Below the pieces are notes generated by a model. The model had not been told where the DNA came from. It saw only the letters and a program-made list of their open reading frames with translations, and searched no databases. The translations under genes and the position numbers were made by a program. From NCBI GenBank assembly GCA_021401465.1, contig JADDMT010000027.1:1-64000 (forward strand): a stretch of DNA of 64,000 bases, read 5' to 3'. Source of the DNA: Teratosphaeria epicoccoides. Lineage: Eukaryota; Ascomycota; Dothideomycetes; Mycosphaerellales; Teratosphaeriaceae. Shown here piece by piece: positions 10,136-22,500 of this stretch. Numbering within the stretch: the first letter of the stretch is position 1; each line of letters starts with the position of its first letter.

Positions 10136-12030
10136 GAGCAGCTGAAAGATGGTCGCCGAGCACGTGCGTGCCGGAGCTGCTGCCGTCGATATGTCTTCGG
10201 CTTAAGAAGTCGAGGTAGAGGGAGAATCCTGGTTGGGTTTTCCGGGTGCACAGGTCTGCCAGTGGCGGAGGAGGTTGTGATGCCCAGTGTCCAAGGCAAA
10301 GGAATCGGCAAACGATAGGAAAGCAGGCTCACCTGAGTGTCGTCTCACGCAGTATCAAACAACAGCCGTCTCGCCCTTCCTTGCTCTTTCTCAGGCCGCC
10401 TCAGCAGACGAGCAGGAGCGGTCGAGCGTGGGCTTGCGTGGTCGCGGCGGTTGGGCGTGATGTCGTAGGAATTGCTGATATCAATCTTTGACCAGCAAGA
10501 ATGTGTATATGACACGGTGGGCTCGGAGGGTGAGGTGGAAAGGAGGAAGTAGCATAGCAGGCAACGACAGGGCTTCACGCTGGCCAAACAAGCACACGCA
10601 AGTCGCACCACGACTCGCAACTGCCAAGTTTTGACGAAGCGGGCAACCGCGTGGGCGAGCAGGGATTCACGTGCACATGCAATCGTATGTTTCAGAAAAG
10701 TCCATATTCTAGGAGGTACTACATTCCTCGTCGGCGCTCTCTCCGCCGACCACGGGCACATGCGACAACGTCAACGCAGCATGCTGTCTGTGACGCTGTG
10801 CGTCGTGTTGCCCTGGCAGAAAGCTGCAGAATGTTGCTTGCCGCCTGTCGTACACCGCAACCGGGCACCCCTCAGAAGCAAAGAGGCAGGAACGAGTGAC
10901 GTTGGACTGATGCATGCCAGGAGGCAGTGGAAGTTGTGAAACATGAACACATGCAGTAAGGATCTTCGTCGGGCGCCGAAGCGGGACAGATTGGTGATTG
11001 GCGGGACGGGTGGCGGTGGCTGGTGTGCCGATAACGGTGGTCTGGAGGTAGTACATATATGTATTTGACTAAATCTAAGCCCGTAACACCATTTCGTCCA
11101 GCAGTCGTCAGTCAGCATGCCCTCCGCGGACTTCATGCTGGCCTGACTGTCACGCGACGTGACTTGATTGCTCGGAAGCCTTTCGTATCTCGGCCTGCTT
11201 ATCGGCTGGCATGGCGTCGTTATCTGAAGGCTGGGTCACGACTGCCGTGTACGACTGCCTGAGCTCGGGGGTTAGTGCATGCCCCCATCTCAAAAGCGGT
11301 CTCGAAGCCTTATCCCTTGTGCCTTCACCTACATGAGGCAGACGGACAAGCATCGATCGCATCGAGATCATCCCGGCAGTATGAAGACCGCAAAGCTCGC
11401 TGACATCAGCATAGAGTGTTACATTTGACACCTTCGCCCAGCAACACCACAGTCGATACAGTCGATGAGCGCTTTCCTCGCGAGACCGAGGCTCGACTAA
11501 CAGTCATTGTTCTCAGGTCTCGGGCTTGGCTCGAAGGCAAAAACGTGGGCCGCGTCAATTGCGCGAGCGCGACTTTTTCAGTCGACCTCACCTCGTCATC
11601 CCTGCTCACGCATGACACACGGTGTACAGTTCGCATGATAGCGAACAGCGGACGAGCTGACAGAATGCAGGCGGCTGGTCGGATCTGGCATACATCCGTC
11701 TTCTCCAGCTAGGAGATCAAGGCTCTACAGAGACATGTGCGCGATTTTCAGTAAATCGCTCATACGGTAGTTCGTGCTCCATCCTTCGAGGCGCAGTCAC
11801 ACCAATGGCGGTAGAGCGCTTTGCCAAAGGCAACGAGGGAACGGTCGAGTCCACGAGCACGCAATGCTGCAGAATAACGTCTTGCACGTGGGCGCACGAG
11901 CGGTTGAGTTTATGCGGCCGCGCTGCACTTGACTCTTGAAGAGCTGCGACTCTCATGCCAATATTTCCTCTCTTTCCCCGTCGTTGTGAGTCCACATTGC
12001 TTCCCTTCGGCCCAACTCACCTTGAGCAAG
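10136..12030. promoter_or_regulatory. Long divergent intergenic region (1.9 kb)
   Basis: Separates the starts of the CBM48 gene (minus) and the ATPase gene (plus). Several frames of 70-140 codons exist, but they are Cys/Arg-rich, overlap on both strands and lack splice partners, so I treat them as chance. The region presumably holds both promoters and 5' leaders. Confidence 0.4.
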
Positions 12031-15000
12031 ATGGAGAAAGCGGCGCTTCAATTTAATGATGAGCGCAAGCGCTCTCTGGCCAGTATTCCGGATCGCGTGA
12101 CGTCTCCAGCAGGTCGTATCACCTATGCAGACGACGTCGAGCAAATATCTAGGAGGCGACGGACGTCCAGATCTGGGCTTCGGCGAAGGTCACATTCTCG
12201 CGATGATTCTCTGTCGATCCGATCAGCTCGCAGGAGAAGCGTGGATCCTTCTCTTGCGCTGCCTCCTGCATACCGGACGATCAGCTACGATATTGAAGAA
12301 GGCAAACGCCGCGCAGAGAGAGCGGCTAAGGATGAGGAGGCCAAAAAGCCGAAGCAGAAGGCTAAGTTTATCGAATTTGGCAGCTTGGACTATCACGCGG
12401 CATCTCCCGGAGAGCTGCTCAATCGTTTCAACACAGACCGCACTGCTGGACTTAGCACAGCGCAGGTCGCCGATCTGCTGAAGACCGTTGGCCGCAATGT
12501 GCCAACTGCACCACCGTCTCGCTGGTTCCGCAAGACCATTCGATATTTATACGGCGGTTTTGGCTCTATTCTTTTTGTGGCGTCAATCTTGGTATTCGTT
12601 GCCTGGAAACCACTGGGAGAGCCCGACCCGGCCATTGCCAACTTGGCGCTTGCTATTGTGCTTGCCATCATCTGGCTGGCCCAAGCCTTCTTCAGCTTCT
12701 ATCAAGACTTCTCCAGTTCTCGTGTCATGGACTCAATATCTGACATGCTGCCAGAGGAATGTCTAGTGCTTCGTGACGGAACTCAGCAGCGTATCGATGG
12801 CCGTGATGTTGTCCCTGGTGACGTGCTTCGCATCACGCTTGGCGATAAGCTGCCAGCAGATGTTCGATTTATCGAGGTCTCATCTGACGCTCGCTTTGAC
12901 CGGTCAATACTGACGGGTGAAACCTTACCACTGCTAGGCTCGGTGGACAGCACAGATAAGAACTATCTTGAGACGGCTTGTATCGGTATGGCAGGCACAC
13001 ACTGCGTGTCGGGAAGCGCTTGGGGTTTGGTGCTCGAGACAGGAGACCGCACCGTTTTTGGGCGCATTGCGAAGCTCACGAATACGCCCAAGCAAGGCCT
13101 GACTCCTCTTCAGAAGGAGATCTACTATTTCATTGCCATCATCGTGATACTCATGGTAAGGCTCAAGCTTTCTATTTCAGAATTGTTGCTGACGGCCATC
13201 TAGCTCACATTTATCGTCGTGGTTTGCGCGGTTTGGGGCGGCTGGCTACGCAAAGATCACCCGGACTGGATCTCAGTTGCAGGCTTGATCGTTGCATGCG
13301 TATCTGTCGCTGTAGCATTCATCCCAGAAGGGCTTCCAATCGCTGTCACTGCCAGTTTAACGATCACGGCGAACATCATGCGGCAAAACAAGGTGCTCTG
13401 CAAGAGCTTAAACACGGTCGAGACGTTAGGCGCGGTCAGTGTCATTTGCTCGGATAAGACTGGAACTCTGACTCGCAACATCATGGCTGTCACCGAAGTC
13501 CTGATCGGGAAGGAGCCTGTTTCTGCTAGCAAGGCTGCCAGTGCTTATGACCAACACAACGCCTTGCAGAAGCTGACATACTGTGCCGCTGTTTGCAATG
13601 ACGCTGAGTTCGATGTTTCTACAGCCAATGCTGAGATCGCAGATCGCAAAGTACTCGGCGATGCGACTGACTCCGCCATACTACGATTTGCCGAGGCCAT
13701 CCGGCCAGTCTCACAGCTAAGGTCTGACTTCAAATCGTTATTCAAGGTCGCATTCAACAGCAAGAATAAGTTCGCCATCCACGTGGCTCAGAAGCAATCC
13801 GAAGTTGAACCATGGCTGATGATCAAGGGTGCTCCTGACATTCTCCTGCCACGATGCGGCTCGTACATCACGAAGGATTGCAAGGTCGAGCGACTAGAAG
13901 AGCAAGACCGACGAGCACTGGAGGCACAGAAAGACTTCTGGTCAGCGCAGGGTCGACGTGTGATTTTGCTTGCGCAAAAGCCGCTTGAGCAGCTCCAATT
14001 TGACCCCGAGCATCAGCCAAGAGAGTATGAGCTTGACATCATGGGCCGTGCCACCAGCGAGCTCTGTCTGGTGGGCTTAATTGCCATTGTCGACCCGCCC
14101 AGAGCTGAGATTCTCGAGGTCGTGCGCACCCTTCGCGGGGCTGGCGTTAGGGTCTTCATGGTCACTGGCGACTTCAAGCTGACAGCTGCTGCCATTGCAG
14201 CTGAGTGCGGTATCATTACCCAGACGCCTGAGTGCATCCATGATGCTGCCAATCTGACGTACGATGATTACTATTTGAAGTCTGCGGGTATTGTCGAGAA
14301 GTGGAAGATCTCGAACGACAGCGAATCGCGCACGAAGTCAATTGTGCTCTCTGGTGGTGATCTGGATACGCTCGATGACAATCAGTGGAATAAGCTCTGC
14401 AATTATGATGAGATCGTGTTTGCACGCACTACACCGGAGCACAAGTTGAGGATTGTGAAGGAGCTACAGAAGCGCGAGCTTACTGTCGGGATGACTGGCG
14501 ATGGCGTCAATGATGCTCCGTCCCTGAAGGCAGCAGATGTCGGAATCGCGATGGGTGGCGGCTCAGATGTAGCGCTAGAAGCGGCTGACATGGTTCTCCT
14601 GGACTCGTTTGCTGCCATCGTCGAGGCTGTGCGGTATGGTCGTGTCGTGTACGACAATCTCAAGAAGACGATCTGTTATTTGGTAAGCTGCTACAGCCTT
14701 CAATGTCACAGCCAACATCTCGCTGACATGACGTTCGCAGCTACCAGCAGGTTCTTTCTCCGAATTCTGGCCCGTCCTCACCAACGTCATCTTCGGCCTC
14801 CCTCAAGTACTCTCTTCTTTTTTGATGATCATCATCTGTTGCCTGACCGACTGCGCCGCCGCAACCGCCATCGCCTACGAGAAACCCGAGGCCGACGTGC
14901 TCATGCGTCCGCCCCGCAACGCAAAGAAAGACAGGCTTGTCGACTGGAAGCTGATCATGCACGCCTACGGAGTCATCGGCATCATTGAGACTGTCTGCAG

Positions 15001-15424
15001 TTTCGCCATGGCATACTGGTACGCCCAACGCCAGGGTCTCTACTTCTCGGATCTCTGGTTCGGATTTATAAATGCTACGGATCCTCAGGCGACTGCGATC
15101 TTGAATACGGCGAGCTCGATTTATTTCGTCAATCTGGTGGTGATGCAGTGGTTCAACCTGTTTGCGGTCAGGACGAGGCGATTGAGTGTGCTGAAGCAGA
15201 GGATCAACTGGTACCTGTTCCCGGCTATTATCTTCGCACTGGTCATCGCGATCTTCTTCCTGTACGTCCCGAAGTTCCACGAGACCTTGGGGACTGCGAC
15301 GGTACCGACTGAGCACTGGTTCCTGCCTATGGCTTTTGGAGCTGGCATCCTGATCCTTGATGAGACGAGGAAGTGGTTGGTCAGGAGGTATCCGAACAGC
15401 TTTGTTGCTAAAGCGGCGTGGTAG
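12031..15424 (+). CDS. P-type ATPase, type IIC-like (Na+/K+-ATPase alpha family)
   Basis: Three exons (12031-13155, 13204-14682, 14741-15424) with introns of 48 and 58 bp (GTAAGG...TCTAG; GTAAGC...TCGCAG) give 1095 residues, normal for type II pumps. Residues 1-110 are a basic Arg/Ser-rich cytosolic tail. Signatures in order: actuator loop LTGETLPL (about 293), PEGLP in M4 (about 416), the phosphorylation motif DKTGTLT with Asp 459, FARTTPEHKL, and the hinge TGDGVNDAP (about 804). Ten membrane spans can be traced (two, two and six). The M6 end reads LTDCAAATAIAYE, close to the animal Na,K/H,K-pump LGTDMVPAISLAYE, which supports type IIC over the SERCA or ENA types. The Asp equivalent to D804 appears to be Cys here. 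The transported ions are not certain. The start follows an ATG in a good context; the frame upstream lacks conservation. Confidence 0.88.
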
Positions 15425-16505
15425 CACGTCCGGGGTTCTGATAGCTGCATCAGCACCTGTTGTGTAGCGGTTACTGTTGATGCAGACATTAGGAGGTCGA
15501 TCCCAGCGACGAATTCCATCAACAGTGATGTCTCTTTCAAGGACTGAAGATGTGGGTGTCATCAATGACCACGAAGTAAGAGTGCCTCCGGGCGATGTGC
15601 AAGATGGCGCTCTATATGTGTAAATCGCAACGTACCAGTGCTTTCATCAAGCAATCAGTCGGTCGACTGGTCGACATGGCTGACTGCTGTTCGACAGGGG
15701 TTGCTTGCCTGCTGACACGGTGACTGCTCGTCAACACGGTGAATTTGACCAACCATCTCTGAATTCATGAGTGGAGCACTGGACGCGTTCGTGATGTCCA
15801 GCATGTGATTCGCTTCCACACGGCAAGACATAGTTTCCTTGGATCTGAGGAGTTTCACATCCTCCTTCATTGACGACGCGGGATTCACCTCAGGCTCGGT
15901 GATTACAGCGGCGGTCTCTGGATGCGCAATAATTGATAATTGGATAGTCGAACATCTCGAGCAATGCCTGCGGGCGGGAGAAGTCAGCGTCAGGGCATGT
16001 TCCACCGGCCCGGACTTGAGTCGCAGACACTCATTGATGTCGAAGCAAGATACAGCCAACCTAGCTTTCCTGGTGGCTGATGCAAACGCCCCATCCGACT
16101 CGTTCCACCTTAGAAGTCCTTGGATTTTCATATCCTTGGCCTTCGATCTACAATGACGCCCAGCTTGACTCGATGTGTTCGTCTACGTCCCTGGAAAAAA
16201 CCTCTCAATCAGGTCTGGCGCCTCGCACCACGACCATACTTACGATCGACTAAAGCCCTCAAGAATCTGGTCATCTGCTCTAGTCCCTGAACACCGGTAG
16301 TATATCCGAGGTCCGTAAGGGTTTGACGCACCAGCGCTCAGCCGCTGCGTTATCTCGAACCCGCAAGGCCCATAAAGCACGACATCTGCCATTCAGGCAG
16401 TCGACGTCTTGCGAGCTGAAGGATAGCGACAGTCGTGGGCACGACCAGGTGTGGCTGGTGATATTCGGCTACTTCTCTTTGCTTGGGATATAGAGGCTTC
16501 CGTGG
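15425..16505. other. Intergenic, nothing firm
   Basis: Overlapping frames occur on both strands (105 residues at 15839-16156 plus; 158 residues at 15655-16131 minus), but neither resembles a known family and both have mixed composition. No repeat or RNA was seen. Confidence 0.4.
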
Positions 16506-17210
16506 TCACGGTAGGTGTACCTGGGACTGGAGTAAGGAGCGTCCCATGTTGCCGAAAAGCGGGATGCTAGCGTCGTGGGAATGTCGCGAAGGCACCGCAT
16601 GGCGCGGATCTCCAGAGATCTTGCCATGAGCTAGGGACGCATGAATGAATTCGTGTTCGACAAGACCAGTCATAGACATGGACGGCACGTGCATGTTGAT
16701 ATTGATCGACTTCGATGTGTCTGCGTTGAGGAGTGCAGTATTGAGAACGCTGACATAATAACCTGTCTTGTACAGGCGGAAGTTATATACTGTGGCAAAT
16801 GACGCGCCCCACGAGGAGGACTCGGTCTCGAACGGCCTCCGATCAGTTTACTGTTTCTCAGTATATAGGTGAAGAAAAGCCATGTTAGTCAGCTCGACTT
16901 GGATCATAATGGTTGTCCTTGGAGGTGGGCAAGTGCGTGAGTGACCAGCGTATCGTTCGAGAGGCGATACATGGCAAAGCTCCAAATCCTCTATCACCGA
17001 AGTGGTCGTGCTGGTGCATCGGCTGTCTTCACCGGGACGCCAGGCGCGAAATAGGAAACGAGGCGTGCGTCGCGCCGCAGCTTTAAATGATATCGTGAGG
17101 GAGCTCGCGGGCGGCGGCTTTGTGTTCTCGTCTTCTTGAACGACTTTCTGGCGCTTGACAGTGCTGTCAGGCTGGGCGAGAGCAGAGCTCGAGCGCGCTC
17201 TTTCGGTCAT
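16506..17210 (-). pseudogene. DUF7587-like gene with one in-frame stop codon
   Basis: Reading from ATG 17210 (MTERARSSSALAQ), the frame carries the fungal DUF7587 opening RRTPRFLFRAWRPG and runs on through VELTNMAFLHLYTE. It then meets TAA at 16850-16848. The very same frame continues after it with RRPFETESSSWGASFATVYN, YYVSVLNTALL and EYLAHG-type FIHASLAHGKISGD, which is the second half of the same domain. It ends at TGA 16508-16506, 235 codons in all. No intron fits across the stop: the only GT...AG pair spans 15 bases. This is therefore a nearly intact gene with a single nonsense codon, which is one C-to-T change from CAA. It could be a young pseudogene, a strain-specific null allele, a readthrough gene or a sequencing error. 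The function of the domain is unknown. Recognition is from recalled family motifs. Confidence 0.6.
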
Positions 17211-18043
17211 GCTGGACGTCAGCAGAAGTTTGAGAGATCTCTGGGTATGCAAAACCCCCTCTCGGCGAGGTGCTGTTCGAGGCAATGCTTTGGTCTCGCA
17301 AGGTAGTGAAGGACAAATAGCGGATTGCCATCGATATGGTGACCCCATGCTGATGACTGCAGCACACTTACAGAGGACAAATGCTCCATAGCAGCGGAGT
17401 CAAAGAGTCGCTCGCCGTCCGTTGCGAGAGACACGCAGCTTCGTCAGCCGACTCAATGTTTTACGTTATCCCTGAGACTGATCGAGATGGCACCGACCCA
17501 CAGAGTGTGAGCATTGCATGCGAGTCTTGCATACTGGACTGTTGCGTGCTGTGAGCACTGTTCCATGCATCGACAGCTCGGTGAGCAGCAACCGATGCAA
17601 ATGGATTGATTGCGATACGACGCAGTCAGCTCAACTGTCAGTCAAGCCGTCCTGCTGACCGAGTATGCAATTCGGTAAGTGCTATGCCAAAGGTCAACGC
17701 CACCGTCAGACGGGCAGTCCCGATTTGACAGACGTGTCAATAGTTCGATTTATTTAACTTGAGCGTGACTGACTGTTGAAAGGACTGATTCCATAGGAAA
17801 GAAACGACATACAGGGCGCTGGTCACTTCGTTGCTTTGTGTCGGAATGAAGCCTGGTCACTGGGCCATCAACTTTTGCTTGCTTCATCGCATGCATTCTA
17901 GTGTGTTGGATGTCATGCCTCGATTTTGGTTCATGTTGTTGTGAGAACAGCAATCGCGTTCGTCTTGTCGATCTCGTCATGGTCGCTTTCGAGCTGGAGG
18001 ACGTCGCACAGCACTCAAACGCGCCGCGAGCATCTCGAAATGG
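17211..18043. other. Intergenic, nothing recognised
   Basis: Lies upstream of the DUF7587-like gene and downstream of CWC24. Frames here are short and unconvincing. Confidence 0.4.
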
Positions 18044-18856
18044 TCAGGTTTGCTCCGCCTCCATCTTCTCCTCCTCCCTCTCCTTTTCCCTAGCCTTCTT
18101 CCTCTCAAGAATCTCATTCAACTTCTTCGCCATATTGAACGTGCCCCCGGTATCAACGCCACAATTCGCACACCCCTTCTTCTTCTCCTTCATATACCTC
18201 GTCATCGCACACTTCTCGCAAAAGTAATGCCCACACTTCGTGACCATTGGCCTCTTGTAGTCGTCTTTACAAATAATACACTTGAACGGAATGCCCTCTA
18301 ACATCTTCTCCTCATCATTCCTATCGTCGTTCTTCACAGCAAGTCTATCTTTATTCTTCCCAACTTTCTCCCATTCCTTGTCGAGTTGCCAACCTTGCTT
18401 GTAGTCCTCTCTGGCATGCAGGAATTTACAGCTGTCGCCGAAACCGCAGAAGCCGGTCTGCTTGTAGTCTTTGCACACGTCTGGGGCGAAATCGGTCGTG
18501 ATTACCATTCGCACGTTGTTCCCTTGGACTTTCTGCGGTCCAACCTGCCCACTTGGCTTTGCACCGCCGTGCTCCCAAATTGAGGTCTTGGTTGCATCGT
18601 TGGTGGCTGTGAGTGTGGAGGAACGGTCGGCAGAGAATGCGGTGCTGTGCTTCTCTACCGAATCATTATGCTTAGTGGCAGTATTTGTGACCGCGACGCC
18701 TTCCCTCTTGCGACGCTTGATTCGCTGCCCATTCTCTTCTTCTGAGGCGTGGTCGTCTGACTCTGATTTCTCTGGTGGAGGAGTGGCAGGTCGTTTGCGA
18801 ATGTTGGCGCCTTTGTTGGAACGTCTCTTGAACGCCACTGGTGCTATGTCTGCCAT
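18044..18856 (-). CDS. CWC24: Pre-mRNA-splicing factor CWC24 (CCCH zinc finger plus RING)
   Basis: A single exon of 270 residues, the usual size. The N-terminal third is a basic, disordered nuclear-localisation-type region (RIKRRKREG). A CCCH finger with spacing C-x8-C-x5-C-x3-H uses C128, C137, C143 and H147. A C3HC4 RING follows with C193, C196, C208, H210, C213, C216, C229 and C232. The tail is a charged helix. This domain pair and spacing are characteristic of CWC24/RNF113, a spliceosome component that binds near the 5' splice site in the activated Bact complex and leaves before the first catalytic step. All metal ligands are present. It is divergent from Num1/ApsA across 743 bp. The assignment rests on motif order and is secure. 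Confidence 0.93.
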   Translation of the reverse strand: MADIAPVAFKRRSNKGANIRKRPATPPPEKSESDDHASEEENGQRIKRRKREGVAVTNTATKHNDSVEKHSTAFSADRSSTLTATNDATKTSIWEHGGAKPSGQVGPQKVQGNNVRMVITTDFAPDVCKDYKQTGFCGFGDSCKFLHAREDYKQGWQLDKEWEKVGKNKDRLAVKNDDRNDEEKMLEGIPFKCIICKDDYKRPMVTKCGHYFCEKCAMTRYMKEKKKGCANCGVDTGGTFNMAKKLNEILERKKAREKEREEEKMEAEQT

Positions 18857-19599
18857 GGCTGCCGCAGAATCGGTGTATATCAGGGTAAAGGAAGACCTGT
18901 GGAGATCTGATAGAGATTGAGATGGGCACGAGTCAGTGTGGCTGATGACAAATGTGGCGCTCGGTACCGTCTACGGTCTTGACTCTTGCCTCAGGACATT
19001 ATTTGCTGAAACGAACGACCGATATAACACAACTGGCCTGTGCCAGTATCGTGCCACAGCCAGAATTCCAGACACGCCTCATGAGTCACCCCACTTGCGT
19101 GACAGACTATCATGAGTCGCGTGGCGAATGGCGTGCACTGGACGAAGTGCGAAGCCCGATTGGCGAGAGCTTGAAACGCCAGATCCTCGTTTATTTACTC
19201 GCGCGCCATCATTGTCCCTCTCTCCCGCCGCCCTCTCCAACTGCCCTCCCCACCGTCACCACCGCGGCGCCTCGACATGTTGTCCTTCTTCTTCCATATG
19301 TCGATTAACCATTGAATTTCATTGATCTAGCCAGCAGGCTGGACGCGTCGCAGATGCTGCAATACACGAACGCGGGGCCGGCGAGACAGCTCATTCGCGC
19401 ATGAACAAGACACAGTCACACTCTGAGTCTCATTACAGCACTAGGCGCAGGTCGCGGCGGCAAGCTGACGGTACCTACCTTGCGTCACCTCCGCTAATCG
19501 CCGAGCCGTTCGTTTGCACGGCAACAACATTCACGCTGCTGGCTTAACGGCGGCCGATACTTACCTACATTTCCCATTCACTGCACCTATGTATCGATA
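18857..19599. promoter_or_regulatory. Divergent intergenic region with a CT-rich leader
   Basis: Lies between CWC24 (minus) and Num1/ApsA (plus). A pyrimidine-rich tract around 19215-19285 is typical of fungal 5' leaders near transcription starts. No specific factor site can be claimed. Confidence 0.45.
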
Positions 19600-22500
19600 A
19601 TGGCGACGCTCGCGAGTCCATCGCCGGGTACTGTCGCAGCCAATAATGCCAGCGATCCGTTTGTTGGAGGAGGCAATGCGATGAGATATGCGTCCTTTGA
19701 TACCGACCAGTTCTCGCTGTACGCGAGCAATTCGCCTTCGCACACCAGGCGCGCTCTGGAAGCGCATCTCAAGGACACCGACCGGAGGATTCAAGATGCG
19801 TCTAGGCTGGGCACGACCCTTGTACAGCAGCGCAGAGATCTCGCTGCGCGCCTGGAAGAGGTGGAGTCGGTGGAGGAAAGCAACGATGTGCCGGCAGAAC
19901 TGCGGAGGAAGCTCTTGGAGCTCGAGCGCGACTACAATGAGGTTGGGAGGGAATCTGCGAGGGCCTTCCTGCCCAAATCACGCAATGCGTCAGACAATGG
20001 CTTGGCTTCCCCGCAGGTATACTCCAGCTCTGGCCGCGACTCCCCCACTAAGATCTCGGCGTCGAGTAGGAGGCAGCGGAATCAGCCGAGCAGCCGTGTA
20101 CACGACATTGAATTTGCAACTGAAATTAGTACTTCACTGCTTGCTCAAGTTAGGCAATTGCAGGCTGCATTGTCAGAGAAAGATGAAGCGCTCAAGAACG
20201 AAAGTTCAGCCAGAGCGCGGGGCGACTCCGAGACGCTGGCTCTGGCGCAGAGACTGAAGCATCTTGACGAGAATGAGCAGCGATACAAGGACGAGAACTG
20301 GAATCTGGAGATGAAAGTCCAGGAGCTCGAGGCTGCGCATAGGGTAGTTTCGGACAAACATGATCGACTCACCCAGGCGCTGAACTTGGCCGAATTCGAG
20401 AAGGTGACTGCGCAGCGGGAGTTGGATGAGCTCAAAGTCACGCACGAGAAGCTGAATGAGGACACAACAGTGGGTAAGCGGCAGCACGAGGCTGACTTAC
20501 ACTCTCTGCGAAGAGATGCAGCGAGCCATCAGACAGAGAAGAGCTTGCTACAGAGGAAGATTGAAGAGCTGACCCTGCAAAACACCGAGTTGGCGAAGGC
20601 CGTCTCATACAGATGGAACCAGCCGAATACAGGCGCAGAAGCGGAATTTGTCTCAGCAGCGGAGGATCAGTCCGAGCAAGACTCCACTCCAAACCCGTCC
20701 GAGCCGACCTCTCCGATAAAGGGCACGCCAAGACATGGTATGCTTGAGACGGAGACACTCAAGTCCAGCTTGAACCATGCGCACCGGATGATCCAAAACC
20801 TCAAGAACAATATTCACCGGGAGAAGACCGAGAAGTTGGAGCTGAAGCGCATGCTTGCAGACGCCCGGGACGAAATTGAGACCCGGCGAACGAGCGAGGT
20901 GGGTCTGCGAGCTAATGTGTCGAAGAAGCGAGAGTCTGAAAGCATCAAATTCAAGAAGCCCAACCGCCCACTTGGAGCGCGTAGGACGAGCACGACCGAA
21001 GTCCTCGAGGATGAGCCAGAGTGGGAAGACCATGATGAGGTGGAGCACACGCCTAGTAAGCGCGGCTCCACCCTCAAGGCTGGGCCTGCAGTCCTCGGTA
21101 CTGGAGTTGGCATTGTAGCATTCGACCACAGTGCATATGGTGCAGCCGACCCTGGCACCACTGATGGTTTCGAGACAGCGAATGAGCGCAACACTGCGAC
21201 CGAGGCCGAAGCATTTGAGACTGGCCACGAAGACATGTCGGGTGATGAGGGACAAGCCACAGAGACCGAAGATCATTCCCAACATAATACTGTTCTTCAG
21301 GGTGTAATACCACTGGCAACCAGAGGTGCCGGTGACAGAACTTCGTTCCAATCTACTGCGTCTATTTCTGGTGACGATAGTGATGATATTCGGACTCCGG
21401 TCCGCGGCGAGCAGCCGAAGTACAAGCTGCGTATGATCGGCCGTGGCAACAGGAAAAGTCGTGTTAGTGAACTTGGCGCAAACAGCCCTCACGAGCCCAG
21501 TCCCGCCCTGCTCAGTCCGACCTCTAGCAATGGGACGCCACAACCAGTGGGCCAGTCGTTGGGGGACGAGCTTGATGCATTTGACGACGACAGCGTGGAC
21601 GGCGACGCAGATGGCGGGCTGTTGATGAACAACCGCGAGCACTCGCCTGATACGATGCGATATGCTAGCTTGGAGATAGAGACGCCTTCCAAGGGTAACG
21701 ACCGTGCGATTGGCTCCACTCCGGAGAGGGCAAGGGACACTGAGCAAGTGCAGGATTTTACCTCACCTTCAATCACTGCGTCAAGGCCCAGCCCCGCAGA
21801 CGGACAACCGAGCTTGGCACGCGAGTCGAAAGCCGCCATACTTGCCCACGGATCTGATGTTGGCAAGTCGCCGTACGTCGATTCTGGTGTGAACACTGAT
21901 CCATGGGAACCCGAAGCCGAAACTCTCGCTCAGAAGCAGAGTGTGAGATCTCGCGCTGGTGAGGTAGTTGGTGGTGCGCTCGCTGGTTTTGGTCTTGGTC
22001 GGCTGAGAAAGGGCAAAGCGTCTAGTGAAGAGGGTCTAAATGTCGCTGGTGTCGAGTATCCGGAATTTGGCCCTGCAACAAATCCAGGAACCAATCCGAG
22101 ATCGAGCTCGCCCGCAGGTATTGCAACAGGAAACGCTGACAATACGCCGGTTGAGTCGGGACCGGCCGTCCACGAGCAACGAGAAGCGGCTGTCGCGGCG
22201 CGCGAGGCGGTCATCGCAAAGAAGGAGCAGCATCTCAATGGTCTTGCGAGAGGGGAGGCCGCTGTATTGGAGAGGGACAACCGGCTGCCGACACTGGACC
22301 AACGCGAAGCGTTTCTTGAAGAAAAAGAGGCCCAGCTGTCGGAGCTCCGCCAGCGGGAAGAGGCTCTGGTCCAAAGGGAGGCGCTTGCTGCTGAAATTGT
22401 CATCCGTGAAGCCGCTGTCAAGGAGCAAGAACACAAAGCCGCCGTCCTCGATGAGAGAGAGGCCGCTCTAGCACAGCGAGAACTGCAGATTCCGCTTCTG

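Noticed and set aside
15655..16131. 158-codon minus-strand frame
   Set aside because: Overlaps an equally open plus-strand frame; no signal peptide, domain, splice partner or conserved look.
20653..21747. 364-codon minus-strand frame
   Set aside because: It lies wholly antisense inside Num1/ApsA, has no domain and uses residues typical of a shadow frame.
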